Positions 50,708-59,136 of a stretch of DNA of 64,000 nt are shown here, piece by piece. Numbering within the stretch: position 1 is the stretch's first letter; each line of letters starts with the position of its first letter. The stretch comes from Lachnospiraceae bacterium (GTDB lineage Bacteria > Bacillota > Clostridia > Lachnospirales > Lachnospiraceae). Made by a program: the position numbers and the translations under genes. Location: assembly GCA_017427685.1 (NCBI GenBank), contig JAFRSH010000010.1, forward strand, positions 1 to 64,000, in the 5' to 3' direction. The notes beneath the pieces are model-generated. The model had not been told where the DNA came from. It saw nothing but the letters and a program-made list of their open reading frames with translations, and ran no database searches.

Positions 50708-51913
50708 TCAGTTGAGCTTTGTGATACCGTCGACATCTACAAGGAATGTAGGAGCCGAGATATAGTGAGACTCATCGAAGTAGCCGTCTACGATACCGTT
50801 AACGGAATCGGGAACGTAGTCACCGTCGGTATCGATACGGAAGATCTCTGTAACCTTCTGTCCGTTTACAGTGAACTTGTTTGTATCGAATACATGAAGG
50901 GTGCCGTTCTTGATGGCTGCCTCAGCCTTGTCAACTTCTGCCTGTGTTCCTGCTGCGCACTCGGGTCCGAGCTTTGTGATGCAAACGGCACCGGACTCAT
51001 AGCCCTCTGACCAGTCAACATCGATCCTCTCACCCTTGATGAACTGATCGAAGCAATGTGTATAGTATACGGACCAATCGTTTGTAGCAGATGTAAGAGC
51101 TGCGTGAGGTGCAACAGCGAGCATGTCGATGTTGTAGCCTACAGAGTAAACGGGAGTGCCTGCAACGTTGGCTGCCTCACAAGCCTGAGGAGCACCTGTT
51201 GTATCAGCATGCTGTCCGATGATAACTGCGCCGTTGGCGATGAGCATCTCAGCTGTGGTCTTCTCAGCAACAAGATCCGACCATGAGTTTGTGAACGAAA
51301 CATCCATTACGATGTTGGGGTAGATCGACTGCATTCCAAGGAAGAATGCTGTGTAACCGGAAACAACCTCTGCGAAGGGGAATGCTCCTACATAGCCTGT
51401 CTTAACCTTGCCCTCTGCCGTGTAGTTGTTGGCGGAAAGCTTGCCGGCGTCAACGAGTTCCTTGATCTTCATACCTGCAACAACACCCGATACGTAACGG
51501 CTCTGGTATGTCTGGTTGAATGCGTTAGAAAGGTTTGCAAGACCCGAGCTCTTAGCTGTGTCGCCTGTCATGCAGACGAACTTGATCTCGGGATGTTCCT
51601 TGGCTGCCTGCTCAGCATAGTACTGATGACCGTACGAGTTGGTGATAACGAGCTTGCAACCCTGCTCGATACAAGAGATGCACTTGTCGTAGCACTCCTC
51701 TTCCTGGGGAACGTTGTAGAACCATACGAGGTTATCCTCAACGTTGAGTGCCTTGGCTGCCTTCTTGATACCGTCGATATGTGCCTGCGAGTATCCTTCG
51801 TTCTCATCACCGATGAGGATGATACCGATCTTGTCTCCGGTTGCGGAGCCGCTGCATGCGGTTACGCCGAGTACAAGTGCAAGTACGAGAAGAATGGCAA
51901 TTACTTTTTTCAT
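50708..51913 (-). CDS. nupN: BMP-family nucleoside-binding lipoprotein
   Basis: The 401-residue lipoprotein has signal MKKVIAILLVLALVLGVTAC and lipobox VTAC. The PnrA/BMP fold appears in KIGIILIGDENEGYSQAHID, FVCMTGDTAKSS, SRYVSGVVAGMKIKEL, VGAFPFAEVVSGY, IIGQHADTTGAPQACE and YSVGYNIDMLAVAPHAALTS. It delivers nucleosides to NupPQO. The ATG at 51913 has AGAGGAGG upstream; the longer frame to 51964 is leader. It opens the operon. Confidence 0.94.
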   Translation of the reverse strand: MKKVIAILLVLALVLGVTACSGSATGDKIGIILIGDENEGYSQAHIDGIKKAAKALNVEDNLVWFYNVPQEEECYDKCISCIEQGCKLVITNSYGHQYYAEQAAKEHPEIKFVCMTGDTAKSSGLANLSNAFNQTYQSRYVSGVVAGMKIKELVDAGKLSANNYTAEGKVKTGYVGAFPFAEVVSGYTAFFLGMQSIYPNIVMDVSFTNSWSDLVAEKTTAEMLIANGAVIIGQHADTTGAPQACEAANVAGTPVYSVGYNIDMLAVAPHAALTSATNDWSVYYTHCFDQFIKGERIDVDWSEGYESGAVCITKLGPECAAGTQAEVDKAEAAIKNGTLHVFDTNKFTVNGQKVTEIFRIDTDGDYVPDSVNGIVDGYFDESHYISAPTFLVDVDGITKLN

Positions 51914-51937
51914 AGTTTCCTCCTCTAAAGATAGATC

Positions 51938-52021
51938 GCTCCGCGACTTAACCCGGCGGAGCAAAAAAATTAAGAGCGTCTCAGAAAGACGCTCTTATTC
52001 TAGTACACGATTTTGATTAAA
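51938..52021 (-). promoter_or_regulatory. nupN leader: promoter, terminator hairpin and second stem
   Basis: On the minus strand TTGATT, 17 nt and TAGAAT form a promoter. Directly after it comes an 11-bp hairpin (51971-51997) with seven Ts (51963-51969), a perfect terminator. A second stem, GCTCCGC / GCGGAGC (51938-51944 and 51956-51962), stands before the ribosome site. The terminator may simply end the DUF4956 operon, but its place between promoter and gene also allows attenuation. No known riboswitch motif is seen. Confidence 0.6.
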
Positions 52022-52070
52022 TCAAGAGTCTTAATCGGGCTAATTTGTTTAATCCTGATATAACAAATCG

Positions 52071-52742
52071 TCAAAGCTCTTCGCGGTTTACGATAGGTCT
52101 GCTGAGAGTAATGCTGAGATTACCGTTGCGGACTCTGAGTTCGTCGATGAATTCCTTCTCATTCATCCCGGAACGGAGCATAACGCTGTAGCTGAGTTCG
52201 AAAAGACTGCCCATGTTGGTGGACTTCACTCTGTCAAGAACTGCCTTCGAGGTATATTTATCAAGGATATCGTCGAAGATCGTGGTGTAATCGAGGTTCT
52301 CGGGGATGAGGATCTTGAGGATCTTGGTTCCGCGGGAGGGCTCAGCGAATCCGAGTACGCTGACAAGGATCGTGATCGCTCCGACCACAAGGATAACAAG
52401 TGCAGCAACACCGACATAACCCATGGCCATTGCAAGTCCCGTAACTGTCGAAAGGAAGATGCTTGTGATCTCGCGTGCGTTACCGGGTGTAGATCTGAAG
52501 CGGACGAGTGAGAACGCGCCCATAACTGCGATACCTGTTCCGACGTTGCCGTTGACGAGCATGATGACGGTCTGGATGATCGCGGGAAGCGCGAGGAGCG
52601 CGAGGAGCATATTCTTGGAGTACTCGTTCTTAAAGGAATGGATAAATGCGATTATGATTCCGAGTCCGAGAGAGATGCATGTACAGATTACGAACTCCCC
52701 CGCCGATACGGATGAAGTTGATGCAAGAATGCTTTCAAACAT
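52071..52742 (-). CDS. DUF4956 membrane protein
   Basis: The 223-residue protein has four or so hydrophobic segments in its first 150 residues (GLGIIIAFIHSFKNEYSKNM, GTGIAVMGAFSLVRFRSTPG, GLAMAMGYVGVAALVILVVG) and a soluble C-terminus. DUF4956 genes regularly sit beside VTC-type polyphosphate polymerases, as here (21 bp after it). It may form the membrane partner of the polymerase; the role is not established. Confidence 0.85.
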   Translation of the reverse strand: MFESILASTSSVSAGEFVICTCISLGLGIIIAFIHSFKNEYSKNMLLALLALPAIIQTVIMLVNGNVGTGIAVMGAFSLVRFRSTPGNAREITSIFLSTVTGLAMAMGYVGVAALVILVVGAITILVSVLGFAEPSRGTKILKILIPENLDYTTIFDDILDKYTSKAVLDRVKSTNMGSLFELSYSVMLRSGMNEKEFIDELRVRNGNLSITLSRPIVNREEL

Positions 52743-52763
52743 TTGAGTGTTTCCTTCCTGATT

Positions 52764-53564
52764 TTACTTGGTCTTTTTATCTTTTGAGGCGTCTTTTCTG
52801 AGACGCGCATGACCGAGATCCACAACACTGCCCTCACTGCCGAGATAAGGCAGGTGATTCTCGATGATGCTCATATACATTTCGGGATTTTCACAGTAAA
52901 ACGTTCCGTACTTCGAGATCGAAACGGGCGCGACCTTGAGTTCGGAAAGTATCATCGCCATCCACATAGGCATGTACTCGGGGAGCTTGATCTCCATGAG
53001 TGTCATGTCGTCCTCAAGGAGCTGCTCTCCCACGGCGCCCTCGCCGAGTCTGAGCTTCTTACGCCTGCAACGGATGTTCTTGTCGAGCGTGAGGCGGATC
53101 GAATTGTCCTCAAGTCCGTAGAAAGCACGCCTGTCGTAAGCAAGGTAAACCTGGGGCTCCACGGGATTGGTCTGCAGGAACCAGTCGATCTCACGCATTA
53201 TCTGGTTGTCTTTCTGAGGGTGGATCCCGTCGTAGAGGTAGGCCTCGGCCTCACTGAGTTTTAAACCGACGCGACGCTTATAAACAATGCCTTTAAACTT
53301 CTTCTTGAGCTCGACATATACCTTCGAATCGGGTGATTCGGGCACTCCGTACGAACGAAGCCTGAGCTTTTCTTTGTATATGGGTTTCTCGATCGATGTC
53401 CTGATAAGATCGAAGTCGGGCGTATCAAAGTAGATGTTGCAGATGGTATGAAGACCGTACTGGTCGATGATCATCCTGTCTTCGACAAGTCGGAGAAAAT
53501 CACGTTCCTGCTCGGGTGTGAGCAGATACTTCTTCTCATAACGCTTGAATACAGTCTCAGCCAT
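52764..53564 (-). CDS. VTC-domain polyphosphate polymerase-like protein
   Basis: The 266-residue tunnel-fold protein has the conserved basic and acidic residues of the VTC family: FKRYEKKYLLT, EKLRLRSYG, VYVELKKKFKGIVYKRRVGL, YLAYDRRAFYG, RLTLDKNIRCRR and LMEIKLPEYMP. VTC proteins polymerise phosphate from ATP. The ATG at 53564 (MAETVFKRY) is chosen because AGGAGG lies six nt upstream. It forms an operon with DUF4956; the CotH gene often seen with this pair is absent. Confidence 0.87.
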   Translation of the reverse strand: MAETVFKRYEKKYLLTPEQERDFLRLVEDRMIIDQYGLHTICNIYFDTPDFDLIRTSIEKPIYKEKLRLRSYGVPESPDSKVYVELKKKFKGIVYKRRVGLKLSEAEAYLYDGIHPQKDNQIMREIDWFLQTNPVEPQVYLAYDRRAFYGLEDNSIRLTLDKNIRCRRKKLRLGEGAVGEQLLEDDMTLMEIKLPEYMPMWMAMILSELKVAPVSISKYGTFYCENPEMYMSIIENHLPYLGSEGSVVDLGHARLRKDASKDKKTK

Positions 53565-53708
53565 GCGCAACCTCCTTTCTTGAAAAATCCTACGGCACCG
53601 ATTCTAACTCACAAATATGAGCATCATTTTATGACTTTTTTAATTTTTTGTAAACAGGAAACAATTCAGAAAACTCCGATATAACGGTCGCAAATTAACA
53701 GGGTTGTT

Positions 53709-54356
53709 TTATTGTTTCATGCATTTAACGAGCCTGCTGGTACCGAGTCTGTCGGCTCCGGCTTCCACGAAAGCCTCCGCGTCCTCGAAGCCCTTGATGC
53801 CGCCCGCAGCCTTGATGCTGACGCCCTCGGCGATATGCTCCTTAAAGAGCTTAACATCCTCAAGGGTTGCTCCGCCTGTTCCGAAGCCTGTCGATGTCTT
53901 GATGAAATCGGCTCCCGATTCGCTGACACATCCGCAAAGCTTCACCTTCTCTTCCTCAGTGAGATAGCATGTCTCGACAATTACCTTGAGAAGCTTGCCG
54001 GAGCAGGCCTTCTTGATCTCTGCGATCTCTTTCGTAACATCATCGAAACGGCCTTCCTTGACCATACCGAGATTGACTACCATGTCGATCTCGTCGGCAC
54101 CTTCACGTACCGCTTCTTTAGTCTCGAACACCTTAACGGCTGTGGTGTTGTAGCCGTTCGGGAATCCGATCACGGTGCAGATCTTCATGCGGCCGGCTGC
54201 GTACTTTGCGGCGCGCTCAACGAAGTAAGGTGCGACGCAGACGCTGGCGGTTCCGAAGTGGATGGCATCGTCAATAAGGGTGGCGATGTCAGACCATGTC
54301 GCTGTCTGCTTGAGTTCTGTGTGGTCTACGCGGGATAAGATTTCTGATTTGTTCAT
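53709..54356 (-). CDS. deoC: deoxyribose-phosphate aldolase
   Basis: The 215-residue TIM-barrel aldolase cleaves 2-deoxyribose-5-phosphate to glyceraldehyde-3-phosphate and acetaldehyde in deoxynucleoside breakdown. Features are VDHTELKQTATWSDI, VCVAPYFVERA, VIGFPNG, KVIVETCYL, and the Schiff-base Lys in FIKTSTGFGTGGAT. It lies after cdd, separated by a long nested hairpin, and near the nucleoside transporter. Confidence 0.95.
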   Translation of the reverse strand: MNKSEILSRVDHTELKQTATWSDIATLIDDAIHFGTASVCVAPYFVERAAKYAAGRMKICTVIGFPNGYNTTAVKVFETKEAVREGADEIDMVVNLGMVKEGRFDDVTKEIAEIKKACSGKLLKVIVETCYLTEEEKVKLCGCVSESGADFIKTSTGFGTGGATLEDVKLFKEHIAEGVSIKAAGGIKGFEDAEAFVEAGADRLGTSRLVKCMKQ

Positions 54357-54389
54357 GACTGTTGTTCCTTTTCCAAAATATTACTATAT

Positions 54390-54484
54390 GGTTCATACGG
54401 CGTCTCACTGTCACGTACTTTTTCCGAAAACAATAAAGCGATGTAATCGCGTTTTCGGGAAGATACACGTGGCAGCGAGGAACC
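54390..54484. repeat. long nested hairpin (element C) between cdd and deoC
   Basis: Outer GGTTC / GAACC, then CTCACTGTCACGT (54404-54416) with ACGTGGCAGCGAG (54467-54479), then CCGAAAAC / GTTTTCGG, then GCGAT-GTA-ATCGC form one long interrupted hairpin. It covers most of the 147-bp gap. It could be a terminator/attenuator or a relative of elements A and B. Confidence 0.65.
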
Positions 54485-54502
54485 GTCACTATAGGACTGA
54501 TA

Positions 54503-55027
54503 TCATATTTTATCTGGTGTGAAGCCCATAGGAAACAGCTCGCGAAGCGAATATATCCAGTAATCGTCTTCGCTGCGTGCAAGGATCACGCAGAACTCGT
54601 CGGGATCGCAGAATTCGGACATGACCTGGCGGCAGACACCGCAGGGAGGGCAGTAGTCCGTGATCTTGCCTTCTTTGCCTCCGACGATCGCTATGGCGAG
54701 GAAGTCCTTGGTGCCTTCGCTAACCGCCTTGAAGAACGCAGTTCTTTCGGCACAGTTGGAAGGTCCGAATGCGGCGTTTTCGATATTGCAGCCCGTGTAG
54801 ATCTTCTTGTCCTTGGCCATAAGCGCTGCGCCTACTTTGAAGTTCGAGTAGGGTGCGTAGGAGAACCTGAGCATCTCGGTCGCTCTCTTGATCAGTTCGC
54901 GGCAGACAAGGTCGCTGAGCCGATCGACCGACGGCGCGGCGCCGCCTCTTGTTGCGGGATCCGTTCTCCTCGCATTTACGGGAAGCTGCATCTCGTTTTC
55001 TACAGTTTTGTTTGTGTCATTATCCAT
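54503..55027 (-). CDS. cdd: cytidine deaminase
   Basis: The 174-residue enzyme deaminates (deoxy)cytidine to (deoxy)uridine. The zinc site is in NCAERTAFFKA and PPCGVCRQVM, with substrate residues in FKVGAALMAKDKKIYTGCNIE split over residues 63-83. An N-terminal extension of about 38 residues rich in Asn, Thr and Arg is not part of the usual 130-residue enzyme. The ATG at 55027 has AGGAGG upstream. Together with deoC and Nup genes it forms a nucleoside salvage group. Confidence 0.92.
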   Translation of the reverse strand: MDNDTNKTVENEMQLPVNARRTDPATRGGAAPSVDRLSDLVCRELIKRATEMLRFSYAPYSNFKVGAALMAKDKKIYTGCNIENAAFGPSNCAERTAFFKAVSEGTKDFLAIAIVGGKEGKITDYCPPCGVCRQVMSEFCDPDEFCVILARSEDDYWIYSLRELFPMGFTPDKI

Positions 55028-55060
55028 GATGATGCCTCCTCATCTGTATTTTTAATTGCT

Positions 55061-55825
55061 TCAGTTCTTTTTCTCTTCGGGGGACTCTTCGGCGGGTGTC
55101 CCGGTGGTTTCGGAAGTGCCGGCCGACTCTTCGGCTTCCTGCTGCTCTTCCTTTTCCTTTCTCTTCTTAACGCGCACGATGAGCTTGTTGAAGATCGCCT
55201 CTATGATCGCTGCTGCGATCAGGTAGATGACCATACAGAAGAAGATTGAGAAGAAGGGATACATGTTCCTGTGTCCGATCGTGCTCATCACGTTCACAAG
55301 CTCGCCCGTACCGATGTACCCGGCAAGTGAAGAAAGGGACATGAGCAGGATAGTGAGCCTCTTGATATCGAAGAGGGAATTCTCGATCGCTTCGGGGATA
55401 ACAGCCGTAAAGTGCGAGTGGCTGAGGATCTCCTTGATGTTGTCCGAATAGTTCTCCATCTCACGTTTAGCACTCCTCGTGAGGATCTCGGAGAAGCTGC
55501 CCGCACCGTAAAGTCCGATAGCGAGCGACGAAGCCACAACTGCCGGAAGATTGATCCCGAACGCGGGCACGTAGTAGAAAAGCCAGATCGTCAGAAGCAC
55601 AGGAACGCTCCTGAGGATGAAGCAGAGAGCACGTCCCAAGCCGGAGATGATCTTCTTCTCGTAGCAGGTCATGTAGCTGATGATCATGCCGAGGATCATC
55701 GCTATGATCCATGCCGCAACCGTGATCAGCACGGTCACCGCCAGCGCTTTGATTATCCTGAAATACGCACCTCCCGAAATGAGGTTTGAGTATACGGCAT
55801 CCGTAATCCCCAAAATAATGTACAT
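55061..55825 (-). CDS. amino-acid-type ABC transporter permease
   Basis: The 254-residue, five- or six-segment permease of the HisM/GlnP type has AVTVLITVAAWIIAMILG, CFILRSVPVLLTIWLFYYVP, AIGLYGAGSFSEILTRSAKR and an EAA-like loop (AVIPEAIENSLFDIKRL). The C-terminal tail is Glu/Thr-rich. The ATG at 55825 has AGGAGG upstream. It lies 19 bp after a binding-protein-like gene. No ATPase gene is present. Confidence 0.85.
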   Translation of the reverse strand: MYIILGITDAVYSNLISGGAYFRIIKALAVTVLITVAAWIIAMILGMIISYMTCYEKKIISGLGRALCFILRSVPVLLTIWLFYYVPAFGINLPAVVASSLAIGLYGAGSFSEILTRSAKREMENYSDNIKEILSHSHFTAVIPEAIENSLFDIKRLTILLMSLSSLAGYIGTGELVNVMSTIGHRNMYPFFSIFFCMVIYLIAAAIIEAIFNKLIVRVKKRKEKEEQQEAEESAGTSETTGTPAEESPEEKKN

Positions 55826-55844
55826 TTCGTAATCCTCCTGTGTT

Positions 55845-56777
55845 CTACTCTTCCGTTCCGTCCGTGGTTTCCGGCTCCTGCGGTGTTCTGACAAGGAACT
55901 TGTAGTTGTACATGTCGAGATACCCTGTCGTGGTCAGGAACTTCTTGTCTTCCTGTGTCGTGTTGCCCGAATCGGCTCCGGCAAACAGGGCGTCGATCTT
56001 GCCTGCCATCAGCTGCGAATACGCCGTTTCGGTATCAAGTATCCTGATGTTGATGTCTGTGCAGAGTCTGCATGCGATCTCGTCGAGCATAGCCACGCAG
56101 AATCCGCTGGGCTGCCCGTCCTCGTCGATCATCTCGACGGGCGGAGCCGATCCCGTGATACCGATATCGAGCGAACCGCTCATCTCGTGAGTGAACCTGA
56201 AGCGGTCTGTCCTGCTCCACATGTCCTCCTCGCGGAAGGGATCGGTACTCACAGCGTTTTTGATATAATCGTTAACAAGCCTGCCGAGCGTTCCGTCCGA
56301 CCTGATCTTGTCGATCGCATCACTGAGGCGCTTGCGGGTTTCTTCACCCTCTTTGTCATCAGTAACGGCGAGTGCGAAGGAAAATCTCGGTTTGGAAAGA
56401 CGTGCCGTTGCTGACATGTCGGAATTATCAAGTATATCAAGGTCACCGTAGTTCTTCACAGCGTAATCTGCTGTCGAATCGCAGGCCCAGATCGCGTCTA
56501 CCTCGCCGGCTCTGAGTCCTTCCACGGCGTCTTCAAAGGAATCGTACTCCCTGTAAGCGGATGTATCACGTCCGAGAAGGCTCTCGAAGTAGATACCCGA
56601 CGCCTCGGGACCCATGTACGACCTGACACCGCCGATCCTCGACCCCTCGAGATCGTCGGCACATGTCACGGTCTTTAATTCCTTATGTCCGTCGCCGGTC
56701 TTCCAAAGTACTGCGCTCACGAGCGTCAGTATGAGCAGGAATACAACGGCACCGAACTTGTACCACTTTGTCTTCAT
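55845..56777 (-). CDS. membrane-anchored amino-acid-binding-like protein
   Basis: The 310-residue protein starts with an N-terminal membrane helix (WYKFGAVVFLLILTLVSAVL) and is not a lipoprotein. Two solute-binding (SBP_bac_3-like) halves follow: SRIGGVRSYMGPEASGIYFE with LRAGEVDAIWACDSTADYAV, and LDIGITGSAPPVEMIDEDGQ with GFCVAMLDEIACRL and YSQLMAGKIDALFAGADSGN. The second half carries the full signature. ATG at 56777 is preferred over the GTG at 56780 on ribosome-site spacing. The substrate is unknown. Confidence 0.8.
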   Translation of the reverse strand: MKTKWYKFGAVVFLLILTLVSAVLWKTGDGHKELKTVTCADDLEGSRIGGVRSYMGPEASGIYFESLLGRDTSAYREYDSFEDAVEGLRAGEVDAIWACDSTADYAVKNYGDLDILDNSDMSATARLSKPRFSFALAVTDDKEGEETRKRLSDAIDKIRSDGTLGRLVNDYIKNAVSTDPFREEDMWSRTDRFRFTHEMSGSLDIGITGSAPPVEMIDEDGQPSGFCVAMLDEIACRLCTDINIRILDTETAYSQLMAGKIDALFAGADSGNTTQEDKKFLTTTGYLDMYNYKFLVRTPQEPETTDGTEE

Positions 56778-56828
56778 CACATTTCCTTTCAGAATCCGTT
56801 CGAAAAGCTTCTTCCGGTCTAAAACCGG

Positions 56829-59102
56829 TTATCTGAGACTTGCTCCGTAGATCTTCTCGCCTCGCGTCGCGATAACGAGCCTGTCGGCGTACATGACGGG
56901 CGTTGCCTCTATCGCCGAGCCGAAATTGATGCGGTTAAGGATGTGTCCGTCGCGCGCATCGATGAGCAGGAGATCTCCGTTCTGACAGCCCTGTATGATG
57001 AGCGGCATGCCGCTTCTGTCATATGTGAGGATCGTCGAGCTCCACGAGTACATGTCGAGGGTTATCCTCCATTCCTCATGCCCTGTCTTCTTGTCGAGAG
57101 CCACAAGGTAACCTTCCTCGAGTGAAGGTGTCTTGGAAACCGAGTAGATCACGTAGTCTCCGATCTCACCCTTGCCGACGGCTCCGGTCGAGAGGACTCC
57201 TCCCGCGTAGCCTTTGACTGTATGAACCTCGTAGCCTTTCTTCCAAACAGTCTGACCCGTAATGGCGTTGAGCTTGTAGATCGCGGCTTCGCCCATGCTG
57301 TGCTCGTCGTAGCCGTACTTAAGGGTCGTGCCGACGTAGATAAACTTGCCGTCCTCCTCAAATGAAAGGATCGGCGAGGAATTGATGTCCTCTTTGAGGT
57401 CTGTGATCCAGACCATGTTCATGGTGTTCACGTCGAGGCAATAGAACATGCCCGCATTGTCACCGATGAAGATGTACCCGTTCCAGGCACAGGCGCTGCA
57501 CTCGCTGCCCCAGACTCTGCTGTTTTCACTGTATACACCGTCGATCGTGAACGTATATTTCACAAATTCGGACGGTTCCACCGAAATCTTACCGGCCTCC
57601 TTGTTGTAGTCGGTATTGAGCCTCATCGTGTAGATCACGCCGTTCTCTCCGGGGTAGATGAGAGTGTCCGTCTCTTTGTCTATAAGCGGTGAGCTGTCGT
57701 AGGCGTGCCATCTGCGGGGCGCGAAGCTGTCTTCGATACCGCCCTCGTAAAGCAGTGTCCCGTCAAGCAGGCTGTAGATGTAGAAGCGCTGCGAGACGTT
57801 CTCGCCGAAGGGTCCGGTCTGGGCATCACCGCAACCGCAGAACAGGAGCGGTGTTCCGTCGGGGTAGATCGTTGCCGTGCCCTTAAAGGTCATTCCAACG
57901 TTTATGGCGGGACGTGTTTCTTCCCCTGTATCAAGGTCAAGGAAATGTATCTGTCCGTCCATGCCGGGGTAGATCACCTCGACAAGACCGCGTTTCTCCT
58001 TGGCACTGTCGTACATGTTCATCTTGGAACGGACTTCGTCATCCCACTGCGCGAGGAGAGGCTGACCTGTCCATCCGTTACCCGACCAGTAGTCGGATCC
58101 GTTGTTCTTGAGGAGCTTTCCGGTCTCGTAGTCCCAGGTCTTCTCAAGGACTCTTTCGGAAGCTGTCACCGCACCGACACTCGAAGCATCACGTCTGTAG
58201 TTGCCTCGGAATGTGAAGAATCCGCTTATGGGAGCGTCCGAGTTCTTCTCGGTGTTGAACTTGATGGGGAAGAATCTGTCGACCGAGTCGACAAGCCATC
58301 CCTTTGATTCGATGGTTTCTTTAACCCTGAATTCTGCGGGGTCGGTTTCCTTGACGGGGTGCGGGGTGTCTTCGTCGGCTCCCTTCACCGCATCGAGGTC
58401 TGTCTCGTACCTGAGGCTTCCCGCAGTGTTGTTGAAGTAGTTATAGAGATACTTAAGTGAGCCGTACTTTACCATGAACTTGAAGGCAAAGAATCCGGCC
58501 ACAAGCGAACAGATAAGTATGAGAGAAAGAAGGGTAACAAGGGTTCTCTTAAGAGCCCTCGGCATCCGACGCTTCTTACCGGCCTTTTCAAGGTACCGAT
58601 CGACGGCACTCCCGGCTTCCGCCGCATCACCGTCGGTCACGTCACTGAAGCTTGACGCGGGGCGTGGCCCACCCTTAAAGAGCCTGACGAGCGCGGAGAA
58701 AAGACCTTGCTTCTTCTCCTTCACTACGTTCTGCTCAGCGGCCTCGGGTTTGGCTGCAACGGTTTCGTGCTTTTCTTCCTTGACGGGTTCAGGTACGACA
58801 GGCTTGTCCTCGTCATCTGAGGGACGCGCCGAATCGTACATGTATTTGCGCTCCGTAAGAACGGGCTTCTCGGTAACAACAGGCTTCTCGGTAACAACTC
58901 GCTCATATCTGACAAACGAAGGGCGCGAAGAAACAGACTCCGACTTCTTCTGCTCGGAGTGCCCGTTCTTCTGCTGTGCGATTTCCTTACGAAGGTCCTT
59001 CCACGGGTTGTGGTCCTCAATCTGCTCTTCGAGCTGATTGCTCATACGCTCCTGCTTAAGCTGAGCGACCTTCTTCTTGTTCCTGCCCCTGTTCTTTCCC
59101 AT
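56829..59102 (-). CDS. membrane-anchored PQQ-like beta-propeller protein
   Basis: The 757-residue protein has a charged cytoplasmic N-terminus (1-186) that includes repeated VTEKPVVTEKPVLTE, one membrane helix (about 187-209, TLVTLLSLILICSLVAGFFA) and an extracellular part. The outer part has beta-propeller blades with PQQ-type motifs (GQTVWKKGYEVH, LVALDKKTGHEEWRITLDMY, LLIDARDGHILNRINFG, FYCLDVNTMNMVWITDL). The fold suggests a cell-surface binding or assembly role, not a PQQ enzyme. It lies between the ABC-like genes and radA. Confidence 0.85.
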   Translation of the reverse strand: MGKNRGRNKKKVAQLKQERMSNQLEEQIEDHNPWKDLRKEIAQQKNGHSEQKKSESVSSRPSFVRYERVVTEKPVVTEKPVLTERKYMYDSARPSDDEDKPVVPEPVKEEKHETVAAKPEAAEQNVVKEKKQGLFSALVRLFKGGPRPASSFSDVTDGDAAEAGSAVDRYLEKAGKKRRMPRALKRTLVTLLSLILICSLVAGFFAFKFMVKYGSLKYLYNYFNNTAGSLRYETDLDAVKGADEDTPHPVKETDPAEFRVKETIESKGWLVDSVDRFFPIKFNTEKNSDAPISGFFTFRGNYRRDASSVGAVTASERVLEKTWDYETGKLLKNNGSDYWSGNGWTGQPLLAQWDDEVRSKMNMYDSAKEKRGLVEVIYPGMDGQIHFLDLDTGEETRPAINVGMTFKGTATIYPDGTPLLFCGCGDAQTGPFGENVSQRFYIYSLLDGTLLYEGGIEDSFAPRRWHAYDSSPLIDKETDTLIYPGENGVIYTMRLNTDYNKEAGKISVEPSEFVKYTFTIDGVYSENSRVWGSECSACAWNGYIFIGDNAGMFYCLDVNTMNMVWITDLKEDINSSPILSFEEDGKFIYVGTTLKYGYDEHSMGEAAIYKLNAITGQTVWKKGYEVHTVKGYAGGVLSTGAVGKGEIGDYVIYSVSKTPSLEEGYLVALDKKTGHEEWRITLDMYSWSSTILTYDRSGMPLIIQGCQNGDLLLIDARDGHILNRINFGSAIEATPVMYADRLVIATRGEKIYGASLR

Positions 59103-59136
59103 TTTGTATCCTTTTGCAAATAATTAATTCGCGATT

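Noticed and set aside
51914..52070. Purine or other nucleoside-related riboswitch before nupN
   Set aside because: The conserved junction sequences of known purine riboswitches are absent; only simple hairpins are present.
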